64,000 nt of DNA, taken from the NCBI RefSeq assembly GCF_001590925.1, contig NZ_BCTU01000007.1, forward strand, positions 1 through 64,000, read 5' to 3'. A model generated the notes under the pieces. That model was not told the DNA's origin, made no database searches, and saw only the letters and a list, made by a program, of their open reading frames with translations. Numbering within the stretch: the stretch's first letter is position 1; each line of letters starts with the position of its first letter. This DNA is from Serratia plymuthica NBRC 102599. GTDB taxonomy: Bacteria > Pseudomonadota > Gammaproteobacteria > Enterobacterales > Enterobacteriaceae. The position numbers were made by a program, and so were the translations under genes. Below, piece after piece: positions 21,792 through 31,105 of the stretch.

Positions 21792-22904
21792 ATGACTGAA
21801 AGCCAACAAAAAGGCTCGATCTGGACCAAAATCCATATCGACCCCACTTTCCTGTTATTCATTCTGGCCCTGCTGGTCTACAGCGCATTCGTGATGTGGA
21901 GTGCCAGCGGCCAGGATATCGGCATGATGGAACGCAAAATCGGCCAGATCGTCATGGGCCTGATCGTGATGGGCGTAATGGCTCAGATCCCGCCGCGGGT
22001 CTATGAAAGCTGGGCGCCCTATCTGTACATTTTCTGCGTGATTCTGCTGATCATGGTGGACGCGTTCGGGCAGATCAGTAAAGGTGCTCAGCGTTGGCTG
22101 GATCTCGGCTTTGTTCGCTTCCAGCCGTCAGAAATCGCTAAAATCGCCGTTCCGCTGATGGTTGCTCGCTTTATGAACCGCGACGTCTGCCCGCCTTCGC
22201 TGAAGAATACCGCCATTGCGCTGGTGCTGATTTTCCTGCCGACCCTGCTGGTTGCTGCACAGCCGGACCTGGGCACGTCGATTCTTATCGCCGCCTCCGG
22301 TCTGTTCGTGCTGTTCCTGTCCGGCATGAGTTGGAAGCTGATCGCCGTTGCCGCCGTGATGCTGGCGGCCTTTATTCCCGTGCTGTGGTTCTTCCTGATG
22401 CACGGCTATCAACGCGACCGCGTCATGATGCTGCTCGATCCGGAAAGCGATCCGCTCGGTGCCGGCTACCATATTATTCAGTCGAAAATCGCCATAGGTT
22501 CCGGCGGCCTGTCCGGCAAGGGCTGGCTGCACGGCACCCAGTCGCAGTTGGAGTTCTTGCCGGAGCGCCATACCGACTTCATCTTCGCGGTATTGGCCGA
22601 GGAACTCGGGCTGATTGGGGTGCTGGTGCTGTTGGCGCTGTACCTGCTGGTGATTATCCGCGGGCTGATGATCGCCGCCAAGGCGCAGACAACCTTCGGC
22701 CGCGTCATGGTCGGCGGCCTGATGCTGATTCTGTTCGTTTATGTGTTTGTTAACATTGGTATGGTCAGTGGCATTTTACCGGTAGTTGGCGTACCTTTGC
22801 CTCTGGTCAGTTACGGGGGTTCGGCGCTGATCGTACTTATGGCTGGGTTCGGCATTATCATGTCGATCCACACGCATCGGAAAATGCTGTCTAAAAGTTT
22901 ATAA
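21792..22904 (+). CDS. mrdB: Peptidoglycan glycosyltransferase RodA (MrdB)
   Basis: SEDS-family integral membrane polymerase and partner of PBP2. The 370 residues contain about ten hydrophobic helices, and the C-terminal signature [23 protein letters not shown] is typical of SEDS proteins. Located between mrdA and rlpA. Confidence 0.97.
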   Translation: MTESQQKGSIWTKIHIDPTFLLFILALLVYSAFVMWSASGQDIGMMERKIGQIVMGLIVMGVMAQIPPRVYESWAPYLYIFCVILLIMVDAFGQISKGAQRWLDLGFVRFQPSEIAKIAVPLMVARFMNRDVCPPSLKNTAIALVLIFLPTLLVAAQPDLGTSILIAASGLFVLFLSGMSWKLIAVAAVMLAAFIPVLWFFLMHGYQRDRVMMLLDPESDPLGAGYHIIQSKIAIGSGGLSGKGWLHGTQSQLEFLPERHTDFIFAVLAEELGLIGVLVLLALYLLVIIRGLMIAAKAQTTFGRVMVGGLMLILFVYVFVNIGMVSGILPVVGVPLPLVSYGGSALIVLMAGFGIIMSIHTHRKMLSKSL

Positions 22905-22914
22905 GAGGTGAGTA

Positions 22915-24000
22915 ATGCGTAAGGAATGGCTTTGGGTCGGCGTAGTGGCTGTGTTGCTTTCCGCCTGTACCTCCCCGACCACGGAACAGCAGGCGCCGCC
23001 GCAGCAGCCGTATAACGGGCCGGTGGTGGAAATCGGCGGCGTTGAGCCTCAATATGAACCCTATAACCCTGGCACCCTGCAGGATTATAAGGTTAATGGC
23101 GATACTTACCGCATCGTGAAGGACCCGCAGAATTTCTCGCAGACCGGTCTGGCCAGCTCCTATGGCGAAGAAGCCCGGGGCAACACCACCGCGCTGGGCG
23201 AGCAGTTCGATCCTAACGGCCTCACCGCCGCGCACCCTACGTTGCCGATCCCAAGCTACGTGCGCGTGACCAACCTCGCCAACGGCCGCCAACTGGTGGT
23301 ACGCGTGAACGATCGCGGGCCTTACACCAATGGCCGCATTATCGATCTGTCGAAAGCCGTTGCCGACCGTCTGAACCTGTCCAACAACACCAAGGTTAAA
23401 GTTGATTTCATCAACGTGGCGCCGGATGGCACCCTGAGCGGCCCCGGCACCATAGGGACAATCGTCGCCAAACAAAGCTACGCCCTGCCGTCGCGCCCCG
23501 ATCTTGGCTCGAGCAGCATGGGAACTCCCGTGCAGCAGGAAGCCCCCATCGCCAGCGGCGCCGCAGTACGTCCAATAGATAACAACAGCCTGGACACCGG
23601 TGACAACGCCCCAGCCGCCGCTGCCGGCAGCAGCCGCACCGGCTTCCTCGGCGCACCAAGCCAGGTTCCCGCCGGCGTGTTGGAAGGTTCAGAACCTGAA
23701 CCGGCCGTCACCGCCGCCGCCATTGCAGCCCCCGTCGCCGCCACCGCAGCCGTTGCTGCCGGAGCCTCTTCCGCCGGGAGCTATGTCGTCCAGGTTGGTG
23801 CACTCAGCAGCGCTGAACGCGCACAAACCTGGCAACAGAGCCTGAGCCGGCAATTTGGCGTGCCAGGCAAGGTTGCGGCCAGCGGCGGTGTCTACCGCGT
23901 ACAGTTAGGCCCGTTCAGCGATCGCCAGCAGGCGGCACAGTTGCAACAGCGCTTGGCTGCGGAAGCGCAACAACAATCTTTTGTCACTGCTGCACCCTAA
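22915..24000 (+). CDS. rlpA: Septal/rare lipoprotein A (RlpA)
   Basis: Outer-membrane lipoprotein with lipobox LLSAC (cysteine near residue 18). A double-psi beta-barrel RlpA domain spans about residues 75-165 (ASSYGEEARGN; VRVNDRGPY). A long Ala/Pro-rich linker follows, then a C-terminal SPOR domain (about 285-360, SYVVQVGALSSAERA) that binds denuded septal glycan. In Pseudomonas RlpA is a lytic transglycosylase; in E. coli no activity was found. 361 residues. Confidence 0.94.
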   Translation: MRKEWLWVGVVAVLLSACTSPTTEQQAPPQQPYNGPVVEIGGVEPQYEPYNPGTLQDYKVNGDTYRIVKDPQNFSQTGLASSYGEEARGNTTALGEQFDPNGLTAAHPTLPIPSYVRVTNLANGRQLVVRVNDRGPYTNGRIIDLSKAVADRLNLSNNTKVKVDFINVAPDGTLSGPGTIGTIVAKQSYALPSRPDLGSSSMGTPVQQEAPIASGAAVRPIDNNSLDTGDNAPAAAAGSSRTGFLGAPSQVPAGVLEGSEPEPAVTAAAIAAPVAATAAVAAGASSAGSYVVQVGALSSAERAQTWQQSLSRQFGVPGKVAASGGVYRVQLGPFSDRQQAAQLQQRLAAEAQQQSFVTAAP

Positions 24001-24018
24001 ACAAAGATACCCGATCAA

Positions 24019-24053
24019 TTTCAAGCTGCAGCCGACACTGCTGCAGCTTGAAA
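24019..24053. repeat. Palindromic intergenic repeat after rlpA
   Basis: Perfect 14-base arms (TTTCAAGCTGCAGC and its complement) enclose seven bases, preceded by ATACCCGATCAA. The wording resembles the tips of palindromic intergenic repeats common in Serratia and Yersinia. It can act as the rlpA 3' hairpin. Confidence 0.6.
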
Positions 24054-24241
24054 GGTCAAAAGCATGAAGCCCCGGCGGGCGATCGCGACTGATAAGCGTT
24101 TCTCTAGCTGAAACATTTTCTTTCAGCAAAATGCCGGTAAAGCGCTATTAGTCAGATGAATGGATAATGCCTGCCGGAATCTCATCTGTTATAGTGTGGC
24201 TCGTTTTTAACTTTACCCTCATGGATGTTGTCCTCTCGATC

Positions 24242-25453
24242 ATGAAACAAGTAACTTCTTTTCGCTTAATCAAGAGCATAGCGCTCGGCTCCGTTATCGC
24301 GATGAGTGCAGCTTCCGTTGCGCAAGCCGATGACGTTAATATCAAAACCATGATCCCAGGAGTGCCGCAAATCGATGCGGAAGCCTACGTCCTGATTGAT
24401 TACAACTCCGGTAAAGTTTTGGCGGAAATGAATGCCGACGCGCGCCGCGATCCGGCCAGCCTGACAAAAATGATGACCAGCTACGTCATCGGCCAGGCGC
24501 TGAAAGCGGGTAAAATCGGCCCGGAAGACATGGTTACCGTGGGACAAGATGCCTGGGCGACCGGCAACCCGGTATTCAAAGGTTCTTCGCTGATGTTCCT
24601 GAAGCCAGGCGATCGCGTGCCGGTATCCAAACTGACCCGCGGCATCAACCTGCAATCCGGTAACGACGCCTGCGTAGCGATGGCCGATTACGTGGCCGGC
24701 AGCCAGGACGCGTTCGTTAACCTGATGAACACCTACGTCAGCAAGCTGGGCCTGCAAAACACCCACTTCCAGACGGTACACGGCCTCGACGCACAGGGCC
24801 AGTACAGCTCGGCGCGCGATATGGCGTTGATCGGCCAGGCGCTGATCCGCGACGTGCCGGACGAATACGCGATTTATAAAGAAAAAGAGTTCACCTTCAA
24901 CAATATCCGTCAGATGAACCGTAACGGTCTGTTGTGGGACACCAGCCTGAACGTGGACGGCATCAAAACCGGCCATACCGATGCGGCAGGCTACAACCTG
25001 GTGGCTTCCGCCACCGAAGGCCAGATGCGCCTGATCTCTGCGGTACTGGGCGGTCGGACTTATAAAGGCCGTGAAACCGAAAGCAAGAAACTGCTGACCT
25101 GGGGCTTCCGCTTCTTCGAAACCGTTGCACCGCTGAAAGTGGGCAAAGAGTTTGCGTCTGAACCGGTCTGGTTCGGCGATTCGGATCGCGTTGAGCTGGG
25201 CGTGGACAAAGACGTCTACCTGACCATCCCACGCGGCCGGATGAAAGATCTCAAAGCCAGCTACGTGCTGAACACACCGGAGATTCATGCGCCACTGGCC
25301 AAAAACCAGGTTGTCGGCAGCATCAACTTCCAGCTGGATGGCAAAACCATCGATCAGCGCCCTCTGGTGGTAATGAACGAAGTGAAAGAAGGCGGTTTCT
25401 TCAGCCGCATCGTGGATTATATCAAACTGATGTTCCACCACTGGTTCGGTTAA
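24242..25453 (+). CDS. dacA: D-alanyl-D-alanine carboxypeptidase PBP5 (DacA)
   Basis: Periplasmic, membrane-anchored carboxypeptidase that trims pentapeptide stems. Started at 24242 it has 403 residues, the E. coli length, with a signal peptide ending SVAQA. Catalytic S73 (PASLTK), SGN (LQSGNDAC) and KTG (DGIKTGHT) are present, and a C-terminal amphipathic anchor ends [10 protein letters not shown]. The reading frame extends 25 codons upstream, but the E. coli-like start is the 24242 ATG. Confidence 0.97.
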   Translation: MKQVTSFRLIKSIALGSVIAMSAASVAQADDVNIKTMIPGVPQIDAEAYVLIDYNSGKVLAEMNADARRDPASLTKMMTSYVIGQALKAGKIGPEDMVTVGQDAWATGNPVFKGSSLMFLKPGDRVPVSKLTRGINLQSGNDACVAMADYVAGSQDAFVNLMNTYVSKLGLQNTHFQTVHGLDAQGQYSSARDMALIGQALIRDVPDEYAIYKEKEFTFNNIRQMNRNGLLWDTSLNVDGIKTGHTDAAGYNLVASATEGQMRLISAVLGGRTYKGRETESKKLLTWGFRFFETVAPLKVGKEFASEPVWFGDSDRVELGVDKDVYLTIPRGRMKDLKASYVLNTPEIHAPLAKNQVVGSINFQLDGKTIDQRPLVVMNEVKEGGFFSRIVDYIKLMFHHWFG

Positions 25454-25496
25454 CAGTTGAAACGGGCAAAATTGCCCTCATATACTGATTAACATT

Positions 25497-25524
25497 AACT
25501 CCCGCTCCGGCGGGAGTTATAATT
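25497..25524 (+). terminator. Terminator after dacA
   Basis: AACTCCCGC and GCGGGAGTT arms with a TCCG tetraloop, then TATAATTT. Confidence 0.8.
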
Positions 25525-25564
25525 TATAGATTCGCTATGTTGATAGCAGCACTCTGGAGCGCAC

Positions 25565-25828
25565 ATGAAAACTAAACTGAACGAACTGCTCGAATTCCCT
25601 TGCTCGTTTACCTACAAGGTAATGGGCCTGGCACAACCTGAGCTGGTGGACCAGGTGGTTGAAGTGGTGCAGCGCCATGCTCCCGGGGATTACAACCCTG
25701 AAGTCAAACCGAGCAGCAAAGGCAATTACCACTCCGTTTCCATCACCATCAACGCCACCCATATCGACCAGGTTGAGACGTTATATGATGAATTGGGCAA
25801 CATTGAAATTGTCCGCATGGTGCTGTAA
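25565..25828 (+). CDS. ybeD: YbeD family protein (DUF493)
   Basis: An 87-residue cytosolic alpha/beta protein with an ACT-like fold, located between dacA and lipB as in E. coli ([21 protein letters not shown]). Function is not well established; the position suggests a link with lipoate metabolism. It has its own terminator. Confidence 0.95.
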   Translation: MKTKLNELLEFPCSFTYKVMGLAQPELVDQVVEVVQRHAPGDYNPEVKPSSKGNYHSVSITINATHIDQVETLYDELGNIEIVRMVL

Positions 25829-25852
25829 TTCCAGCACAAAACCCTGCTAACC

Positions 25853-25892
25853 AACCCGGGCCAGAGGATCGTCTGCCCGGGTTGCGCATTTT
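25853..25892 (+). terminator. Terminator after ybeD
   Basis: AACCCGGGC and GCCCGGGTT arms around a 13-base loop, then GCGCATTTTT. Confidence 0.85.
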
Positions 25893-25962
25893 TGGTCAGC
25901 TAAATGCTGGTCGCCGGCCAGAGCGCCCGGTATAATGGCATTACCACTTCTGTAACCTGACG

Positions 25963-26631
25963 ATGACTCTTTTGCAACCAGACAAGATCATTTTGCGTCA
26001 GCTGGGGTTGCAGCCCTATGAGCCTGTATCCCAAGCCATGCACAACTTCACCGATCGCAGAACCGATACCACGCCCGATGAGCTGTGGTTGGTTCAGCAT
26101 CAGCCCGTGTTTACCCAGGGCCAGGCCGGTAAAGCGGAACATCTGTTAATGCCGGGTGATATTCCGGTGGTCCAGAGCGATCGCGGCGGCCAGGTGACCT
26201 ACCACGGTCCAGGGCAGCAGGTGATGTACGTGATGATCGATCTGAAACGCAACAAGGTTGGCGTTCGCCAACTGGTCACGGCTATCGAAGATACCGTTAT
26301 TAATACCCTCGCCCACTTTCATATCGAATCGCGCGCCCGCCCGGATGCGCCCGGTGTTTACGTGGGGGAACAAAAAATCTGTTCGTTGGGTTTGCGGATC
26401 CGCAAAGGCCGTTCATTTCACGGCCTGGCGCTGAATGTGGCCATGGATCTCAACCCCTTCCAACGTATCAACCCTTGCGGTTACGCCGGTATGCAAATGG
26501 CGCAGGTCAGCGCGCTGGTGCCCGGCGTAGGCATAGAAGACGTACACCCAATCCTGGTACAGGAATTTGTTCATTTACTCGGCTACCCGAAGGTCGAGCT
26601 TCGTAACTGGAACCTGCACGATTATGAGTAA
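25963..26631 (+). CDS. lipB: Octanoyltransferase LipB
   Basis: Transfers octanoate from acyl carrier protein to the lipoyl domains of 2-oxoacid dehydrogenases. Acyl-accepting cysteine C172 lies in [22 protein letters not shown] and [12 protein letters not shown] are family signatures. 222 residues. Its end overlaps lipA by eight bases, so the two steps of lipoate synthesis are translationally coupled. The ybeF gene found between them in E. coli is absent. Confidence 0.96.
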   Translation: MTLLQPDKIILRQLGLQPYEPVSQAMHNFTDRRTDTTPDELWLVQHQPVFTQGQAGKAEHLLMPGDIPVVQSDRGGQVTYHGPGQQVMYVMIDLKRNKVGVRQLVTAIEDTVINTLAHFHIESRARPDAPGVYVGEQKICSLGLRIRKGRSFHGLALNVAMDLNPFQRINPCGYAGMQMAQVSALVPGVGIEDVHPILVQEFVHLLGYPKVELRNWNLHDYE

Positions 26632-27589
26632 ACCAATTCAGATGGAACGCGGCGTTAAATACCGCGATGCAGACAAAATGGCGTTGATCCCGGTTAAAAC
26701 GGTGGTCACCGAACGGCAGGAGCTGTTACGTAAACCCGAGTGGATGAAGATCAAACTCCCTGCCGACTCTACGCGCATTCAGGGCATTAAAGCCGCCATG
26801 CGTAAAAACGGTCTGCATTCGGTGTGCGAAGAAGCTTCCTGCCCGAACCTGTCTGAATGCTTTAACCACGGCACCGCCACCTTTATGATCCTGGGCGCTA
26901 TCTGTACCCGCCGTTGCCCGTTCTGCGACGTGGCCCACGGCCGTCCGGTGGCCCCGGATGCCAACGAACCGGAGAAACTGGCTCAGACCATCGCCGACAT
27001 GGGCCTGCGCTATGTAGTGATCACTTCGGTTGACCGCGACGACCTGCGTGACGGCGGTGCTCAGCACTTTGCCGACTGTATCGCCGCCATTCGCGTGAAA
27101 AACCCGACCATCAAAATTGAAACGCTGGTGCCGGATTTCCGTGGCCGTATGGATCGCGCGCTGGAAATTCTGACAGAGACGCCGCCGGACGTGTTCAACC
27201 ACAATCTGGAAAACGTACCGCGCGTCTACCGCCAGGTTCGTCCGGGCGCCAACTACGAATGGTCGCTAAAACTGCTCGAACGGTTTAAAGAAGCGCACCC
27301 GCACATCCCAACCAAATCCGGTCTGATGGTCGGCCTGGGGGAAACCAATGCGGAAATCGTTGAAGTCATGCGCGACCTGCGTCGCCACGGCGTCACCATG
27401 TTGACCCTGGGCCAGTACCTGCAGCCAAGCCGTCATCACCTGCCGGTACAGCGCTATGTTAGCCCGGCCGAATTCGATGAAATGAAAGAAGAAGCGATGG
27501 CGATGGGCTTTACCCATGCGGCCTGTGGCCCGTTTGTTCGTTCCTCCTACCATGCCGATTTACAGGCGAAAGGGATGGAAGTGAAGTAA
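26624..27589 (+). CDS. lipA: Lipoyl synthase LipA
   Basis: Radical-SAM enzyme inserting two sulfur atoms into octanoylated proteins. 321 residues, as in E. coli. The auxiliary cluster motif ([12 protein letters not shown]) and the radical-SAM motif CTRRCPFC are intact, and the C-terminal RSSYH is conserved. The start is the ATG at 26624 inside lipB; earlier in-frame codons lie in lipB. Confidence 0.97.
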   Translation: MSKPIQMERGVKYRDADKMALIPVKTVVTERQELLRKPEWMKIKLPADSTRIQGIKAAMRKNGLHSVCEEASCPNLSECFNHGTATFMILGAICTRRCPFCDVAHGRPVAPDANEPEKLAQTIADMGLRYVVITSVDRDDLRDGGAQHFADCIAAIRVKNPTIKIETLVPDFRGRMDRALEILTETPPDVFNHNLENVPRVYRQVRPGANYEWSLKLLERFKEAHPHIPTKSGLMVGLGETNAEIVEVMRDLRRHGVTMLTLGQYLQPSRHHLPVQRYVSPAEFDEMKEEAMAMGFTHAACGPFVRSSYHADLQAKGMEVK

Positions 27590-27629
27590 ATGCGGTAACA
27601 ACTTGTTACGCTTAAGCTTGCGGAAACGC

Positions 27630-27664
27630 CAAAAAACGGATGTCCTTGCGGCATCCGTTTTTTT
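27630..27664. terminator. Bidirectional terminator between lipA and tatE
   Basis: AAAAAACGGATG and CATCCGTTTTTTT arms enclose a nine-base loop, giving a T run on both strands between convergent genes. Confidence 0.93.
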
Positions 27665-27685
27665 ATTGCCAAACAGAAAGCGTGA

Positions 27686-27895
27686 TTACACGTCTTTCTT
27701 TTCGACGCTCTGCGGGTTGGATTGGCTTTCTGCCGTGTTTGCCGGCGGCGGAGTCGTGTCGTCGCCCACGGCCTTTTTAAAGCCCTTCAGCGCAGCGCCC
27801 AGATCGGCACCCAAGGTGCGCAGTTTGCTGGTACCGAACAGCAAGATAACCAACACCGCAATCACCAGAAGTTTGGTAATACTGATACCTTCCAT
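27686..27895 (-). CDS. tatE: Sec-independent translocase protein TatE/TatA
   Basis: A 69-residue TatA-family pore component: membrane helix ([18 protein letters not shown]), the GTSKLRTLG hinge, the amphipathic helix [13 protein letters not shown], and an acidic/polar tail. The ATG at 27895 has an AAGGTGAG site; a second ATG six codons upstream (27913) is in frame. Lying alone next to lipA, as tatE does in E. coli, it is TatE rather than the tatABC-linked TatA. Confidence 0.9.
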   Translation of the reverse strand: MEGISITKLLVIAVLVILLFGTSKLRTLGADLGAALKGFKKAVGDDTTPPPANTAESQSNPQSVEKKDV

Positions 27896-28113
27896 ACTCA
27901 CCTTCTTATTCATATAGCGCTGCAGAGGCAGCGAAAAACAAACCTTGCCTAGGGTTATTTACCTACTTTCGCCAAGCCAAGACAACAGCAACATGTAACA
28001 GAGTGAGATCCCTGCGCCGAGACCTCTTTTAAATACATTGCGCATTAATCAGACTATTCTGAGTTATCACGCTGCATGGTACGCTGTCGTTACACCTATC
28101 AGGGAGCTGCAGG

Positions 28114-29175
28114 ATGTATGCACCATCAGTTATCGATACCAGACGATCCGGCCTCAGCTTCGCCAGACGTACCTATCTGCCACGCATCGTCGGCCTGGGG
28201 ATTGGTTTTCTGTGCGTATTTTCGGTGCTCCATTCCCAGCCTTCGGCCCCCTGGGTGTGGGGCCTGCTGATTTTTCACGGTTTTATTTGGCCGCATGTCG
28301 CCTACCAATGGGCGCGTCGCTCTGCCACGCCCTTCAAGGCGGAAACCCGCAACCTGCTGATCGATTCGTTTTTTGGCGGTCTGTGGGCAGCGATGATGGC
28401 CTTCAATGCATTGCCGTCGGTGGTCATTCTGTCGATGATGGGCATGAACAATATTGCCGCCGCCGGCAAGACACTGTTCTTTAAAGGGCTGGTGGCACAG
28501 CTGGCCGGCGCCCTGACGGTCAGCGCCCTGTTGGGTTTTCCCTTCCAGCCACAGAGCACGCCGCTACAGATCTACCTCTGCCTGCCGATGATCTACCTCT
28601 ACCCGGCCCTGTTGGGGTTAGTCACCTACCGCACCGCCAAACGATTAGCGCAGAAAAAACAGGAGCTGCTGCGCATCAGCATGCGTGACGGCCTGACCGG
28701 GTTGTACAATCGCCGCCATTGGGAACATTTGCTGCATCACCAATTCGACAGTTGCCGCCGTTACCAACACACTGCGACCCTGATCCTGATGGATGTCGAT
28801 CGTTTTAAAACCATCAATGACACCTTCGGCCATGCGCTGGGTGACGAGGTGCTGGCGGTGCTGGCGGAAGAGCTGTTAATCGGCCTGCGTGCCGTGGATA
28901 TTGTCGGGCGTTATGGCGGGGACGAATTTGGCGCAGTACTGCCGAACACCAGTGCCGAACAGGCCAGCATTGCGCTGCAGCGCATCCAGGAACGATTGAA
29001 CGACATTATTTTTCGTGAAGCGCCGCAGTTGCGGCTGAACATCAGCGCCGGTATAGCCGATTACCACGGTGAAATGGGCGGCTATCTGGACTGGCTGAAA
29101 GCCGCCGACAACGCGCTGTACCGGGCAAAAAACAATGGCCGCAACCGGCTGGAACTGGCGGTGCCCGGCAACTAA
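28114..29175 (+). CDS. Diguanylate cyclase with MASE2 sensor (AdrA/DgcC-like)
   Basis: A 353-residue membrane enzyme predicted to make c-di-GMP from two GTP. The N-terminal 170 residues hold about five or six membrane helices of the MASE2 type. The GGDEF domain (about 190-350) has an intact GGDEF signature (RYGGDEFG) and an RxxD inhibitory site (RAVD) five residues upstream, so product feedback is expected. The architecture is that of AdrA/DgcC, which stimulates cellulose synthesis in enterobacteria. Its stop overlaps the convergent acetyltransferase gene by four bases. Confidence 0.88.
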   Translation: MYAPSVIDTRRSGLSFARRTYLPRIVGLGIGFLCVFSVLHSQPSAPWVWGLLIFHGFIWPHVAYQWARRSATPFKAETRNLLIDSFFGGLWAAMMAFNALPSVVILSMMGMNNIAAAGKTLFFKGLVAQLAGALTVSALLGFPFQPQSTPLQIYLCLPMIYLYPALLGLVTYRTAKRLAQKKQELLRISMRDGLTGLYNRRHWEHLLHHQFDSCRRYQHTATLILMDVDRFKTINDTFGHALGDEVLAVLAEELLIGLRAVDIVGRYGGDEFGAVLPNTSAEQASIALQRIQERLNDIIFREAPQLRLNISAGIADYHGEMGGYLDWLKAADNALYRAKNNGRNRLELAVPGN

Positions 29176-29603
29176 CTTAATAACTTGGCAAAGTATTTAG
29201 GAGCTTCAAAAAAGCCCTCCCGCTGATAGAACGCGTGGGCCCGTTCACGGCGGCTGTGGCAATGCACTTCAAGGCGATCGCAGCCGCGCCGGCGGGCCAA
29301 TGCTTCTCCTTCAGCCAGCAATAACTGGCCGACGCCCAGGCCACGCGCGTGGCTATCAACGCAAAAATAGCTGATCCGGCAAATATCTCCGGCCAACGCC
29401 AACTGCGGCAAGAAATGCAGCGACAAAATCCCCAGCACCTCATTATCGTCATCGTCGGCCGCGACCAGCAACGCTTCATCGGGATGCGCCAATAGTTGCG
29501 CCAGACGCGCGTCAATAAATGCCTCGGTTCCGGCGTAATCCAGCGCAGCCATTAACACCACAATAGCTTCTTTATCAGCCTGTACCGCCGTTCTCACTTT
29601 CAT
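29172..29603 (-). CDS. GNAT family N-acetyltransferase
   Basis: A 143-residue acetyltransferase of unknown substrate. The acetyl-CoA loop is seen in ARGLGVGQLLL (R/QxxGxG type), and HAFYQREGF is the usual C-terminal motif. The start at 29603 is chosen because a GGAGG site precedes it; the frame continues 24 codons upstream into the region before crcB. Convergent with the diguanylate cyclase. Confidence 0.82.
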   Translation of the reverse strand: MKVRTAVQADKEAIVVLMAALDYAGTEAFIDARLAQLLAHPDEALLVAADDDDNEVLGILSLHFLPQLALAGDICRISYFCVDSHARGLGVGQLLLAEGEALARRRGCDRLEVHCHSRRERAHAFYQREGFFEAPKYFAKLLS

Positions 29604-29689
29604 TTCAGTTGTTTCCTCCGTCACAGATACTACAAAATAGGCAACGCCAGGTGTAAGATCCAGCCTGCGCGGCAAAAAGCGGCGCCGAA

Positions 29690-29742
29690 CAACGGAGATG
29701 ACATTCCTCCATAACCGCCTTCACAGGCTGATGATGTCTACG
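29690..29742 (+). ncRNA. Fluoride riboswitch (crcB motif)
   Basis: The sequence contains the conserved blocks of the fluoride aptamer in order: GGAGATGACATTCCTCC, then AACCGCC, then GGCTGATGATGTCTAC. It lies in the leader of crcB, the fluoride exporter gene, so the call rests on both sequence and context. Fluoride binding is expected to switch on crcB. Confidence 0.9.
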
Positions 29743-29751
29743 TAACCTCTC

Positions 29752-29783
29752 AAAGGGGTGCGTAGCGTTGCGCCAACCCCTTT
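29752..29783 (+). promoter_or_regulatory. Expression-platform hairpin of the fluoride riboswitch
   Basis: AAAGGGGT and ACCCCTTT arms lie ten bases after the aptamer. TTGGTTTTCCCTTTT follows, so it may work as a terminator in the absence of fluoride. The mechanism is inferred. Confidence 0.55.
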
Positions 29784-29824
29784 CTGAGCCTTGGTTTTCC
29801 CTTTTAGTGAAAGGTATTTCAACC

Positions 29825-30208
29825 ATGTTGAGTTCTTTACTGGCAGTCTTTATTGGCGGTGGTGTCGGCAGCGTGCTGCGTTGGGTTATCAGCATGAAGA
29901 TGAATCCGCTTAACGCGCATATCCCTTTGGGCACATTGGCGGTGAACCTGGTGGGCGGTTTTATCATCGGGTTGGCCATCGCCACCTTTACCCGCATGAC
30001 GCACCTGGATCCCACCTGGAAATTGCTGATTACCACCGGCTTCTGCGGCGGTTTAACCACCTTCTCCACGTTTTCGCTGGAGGTGGTGTACTTGCTGCAG
30101 GATGGCCGTTTTGCCTGGGCGCTGGCCAATATGCTGCTCAATCTGGCCGGCTCCCTGGCGATGACCTTGCTGGCGTTTATGCTGGTCATCTGGGTTAACG
30201 GGCAGTAG
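29825..30208 (+). CDS. crcB: Fluoride ion exporter CrcB (Fluc)
   Basis: A 127-residue Fluc-type channel with four membrane helices, including the conserved [14 protein letters not shown] and [15 protein letters not shown] motifs that line the pore. The start at 29825 ([13 protein letters not shown]) follows a GAAAGG site. It is controlled by the fluoride riboswitch in its leader. Confidence 0.96.
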   Translation: MLSSLLAVFIGGGVGSVLRWVISMKMNPLNAHIPLGTLAVNLVGGFIIGLAIATFTRMTHLDPTWKLLITTGFCGGLTTFSTFSLEVVYLLQDGRFAWALANMLLNLAGSLAMTLLAFMLVIWVNGQ

Positions 30209-30221
30209 CTGATTTCGTTCT

Positions 30222-30238
30222 CTTAATGTTTCCTTAAT
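30222..30238 (+). promoter_or_regulatory. PmrA (BasR) box
   Basis: CTTAAT-GTTTC-CTTAAT matches the YTTAAK-N5-YTTAAK direct repeat of the PmrA/BasR regulator at both half-sites. It ends ten bases before a CATAAT -10-like hexamer (30249-30254), in the position expected for activation of the small gene at 30289. Confidence 0.65.
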
Positions 30239-30254
30239 CAGCCATGCGCATAAT

Positions 30255-30281
30255 CTCATCCAGTGTCCCAAACTGGATGAG
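30255..30281 (+). other. Perfect inverted repeat covering the ribosome site of the small ORF
   Basis: CTCATCCAGT and ACTGGATGAG arms (ten bases each, seven-base loop) include the GGATGAG that could serve as the ribosome site for the ATG at 30289. It may be a translational control stem, or an operator if transcription starts inside it. Confidence 0.45.
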
Positions 30282-30288
30282 AATTCTG

Positions 30289-30384
30289 ATGTTTCGCCTG
30301 CCCAAAACCGCCGCTGAAGTGATCGCTACCCTGCTGTGCCTGCTGATTGTCGCCGCTTTCATCAAGGTCTATCTGTTCGCCTGA
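30289..30384 (+). CDS. 31-residue single-pass membrane peptide, PmrR-like candidate
   Basis: Reads MFRLPKTAAEVIAT and then a 17-residue hydrophobic helix ending in AFIKVYLFA. It has a charged N-terminus and one membrane span. A PmrA box and a -10-like element lie directly upstream. The helix and C-terminus resemble, from memory, the PmrA-activated peptide PmrR of Salmonella/E. coli (…VVSSFLYIWFATY), which inhibits the lipid A phosphotransferase LpxT. Identity and expression are inferred; it is too short for routine gene calling. Flanking genes are crcB upstream and a TetR gene downstream. Confidence 0.6.
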   Translation: MFRLPKTAAEVIATLLCLLIVAAFIKVYLFA

Positions 30385-30456
30385 CGCTTCGCCCCCACAG
30401 GATCCTCCCTTTATAGTTCCCCTGCTGCCGTTCTTGCATTACAATTGAGAATGAAC

Positions 30457-30477
30457 GTTCGCACCCAGAATGCGAAC
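30457..30477 (+). promoter_or_regulatory. Candidate operator of the TetR repressor
   Basis: GTTCGCA and TGCGAAC perfect seven-base arms around seven bases, 25 bases upstream of the tetR-type start. Autoregulation is likely for a TetR gene in this position. Confidence 0.55.
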
Positions 30478-30502
30478 CCCTCTCTTGGCAAAGGATCGGG
30501 AA

Positions 30503-31099
30503 ATGATATCCACCAGCGACAGCAGGCAAGCCAAAGCGCAAGCCCGCCGCGATCAAATCGTCGAGGCGGCGAAAGTCTGTTTTCGTCGGCATGGTTTTCA
30601 CGCCGCCAGCATGGCGGAAATCGCCCAGGCTTCGCAGCTCAGCGTCGGTCAAATCTACCGTTATTTCGCCAATAAAGACGCGATCATCGAAGAAATCGTC
30701 AACCGTATTATCGCCAGTAAAATGCAGCGTCTGGAGGATCTTGGCGATCACATTAACCTGATCGCCAGCACCCTGTCGGCGCGCGCGCTGTTCCAACAAC
30801 CCGGTGAAAACGAAACTGACCATATGCTGATGCTGGAAGTCACCGCCGAAGCCACGCGCAACCCGGTGGTGGCGAAAATGCTCAGCGACGCGGAAACGCG
30901 GTTGTTCCATCACGTCTGCCAAAACCTGCAGCGGATGTACCCGTATTTCACCGAACAGGAAATCGCCGCACGGGTGGAATTTGTCGCCGTCTTAAGCGAA
31001 GGCACAGGTTATCGCATCCTTACCACGCAAAAAGCCGATGTCAGCTTGCTGAACGGCCTGTATCAACAAGCTATCTCTCACCTATTCAGGAAACCCTAA
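30503..31099 (+). CDS. TetR/AcrR family transcriptional regulator
   Basis: A 198-residue repressor. The N-terminal helix-turn-helix (about residues 15-60, IVEAAKVCFRRHGFHAASMAEIAQASQLSVGQIYRYFANKD with the YRYF recognition helix) is typical. The C-terminal ligand domain is not assignable. The ATG at 30503 follows AAAGGATCGGG. It is six bases upstream of a multidrug-type transporter, which it most likely controls. Confidence 0.88.
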   Translation: MISTSDSRQAKAQARRDQIVEAAKVCFRRHGFHAASMAEIAQASQLSVGQIYRYFANKDAIIEEIVNRIIASKMQRLEDLGDHINLIASTLSARALFQQPGENETDHMLMLEVTAEATRNPVVAKMLSDAETRLFHHVCQNLQRMYPYFTEQEIAARVEFVAVLSEGTGYRILTTQKADVSLLNGLYQQAISHLFRKP

Positions 31100-31105
31100 T
31101 TTCCC

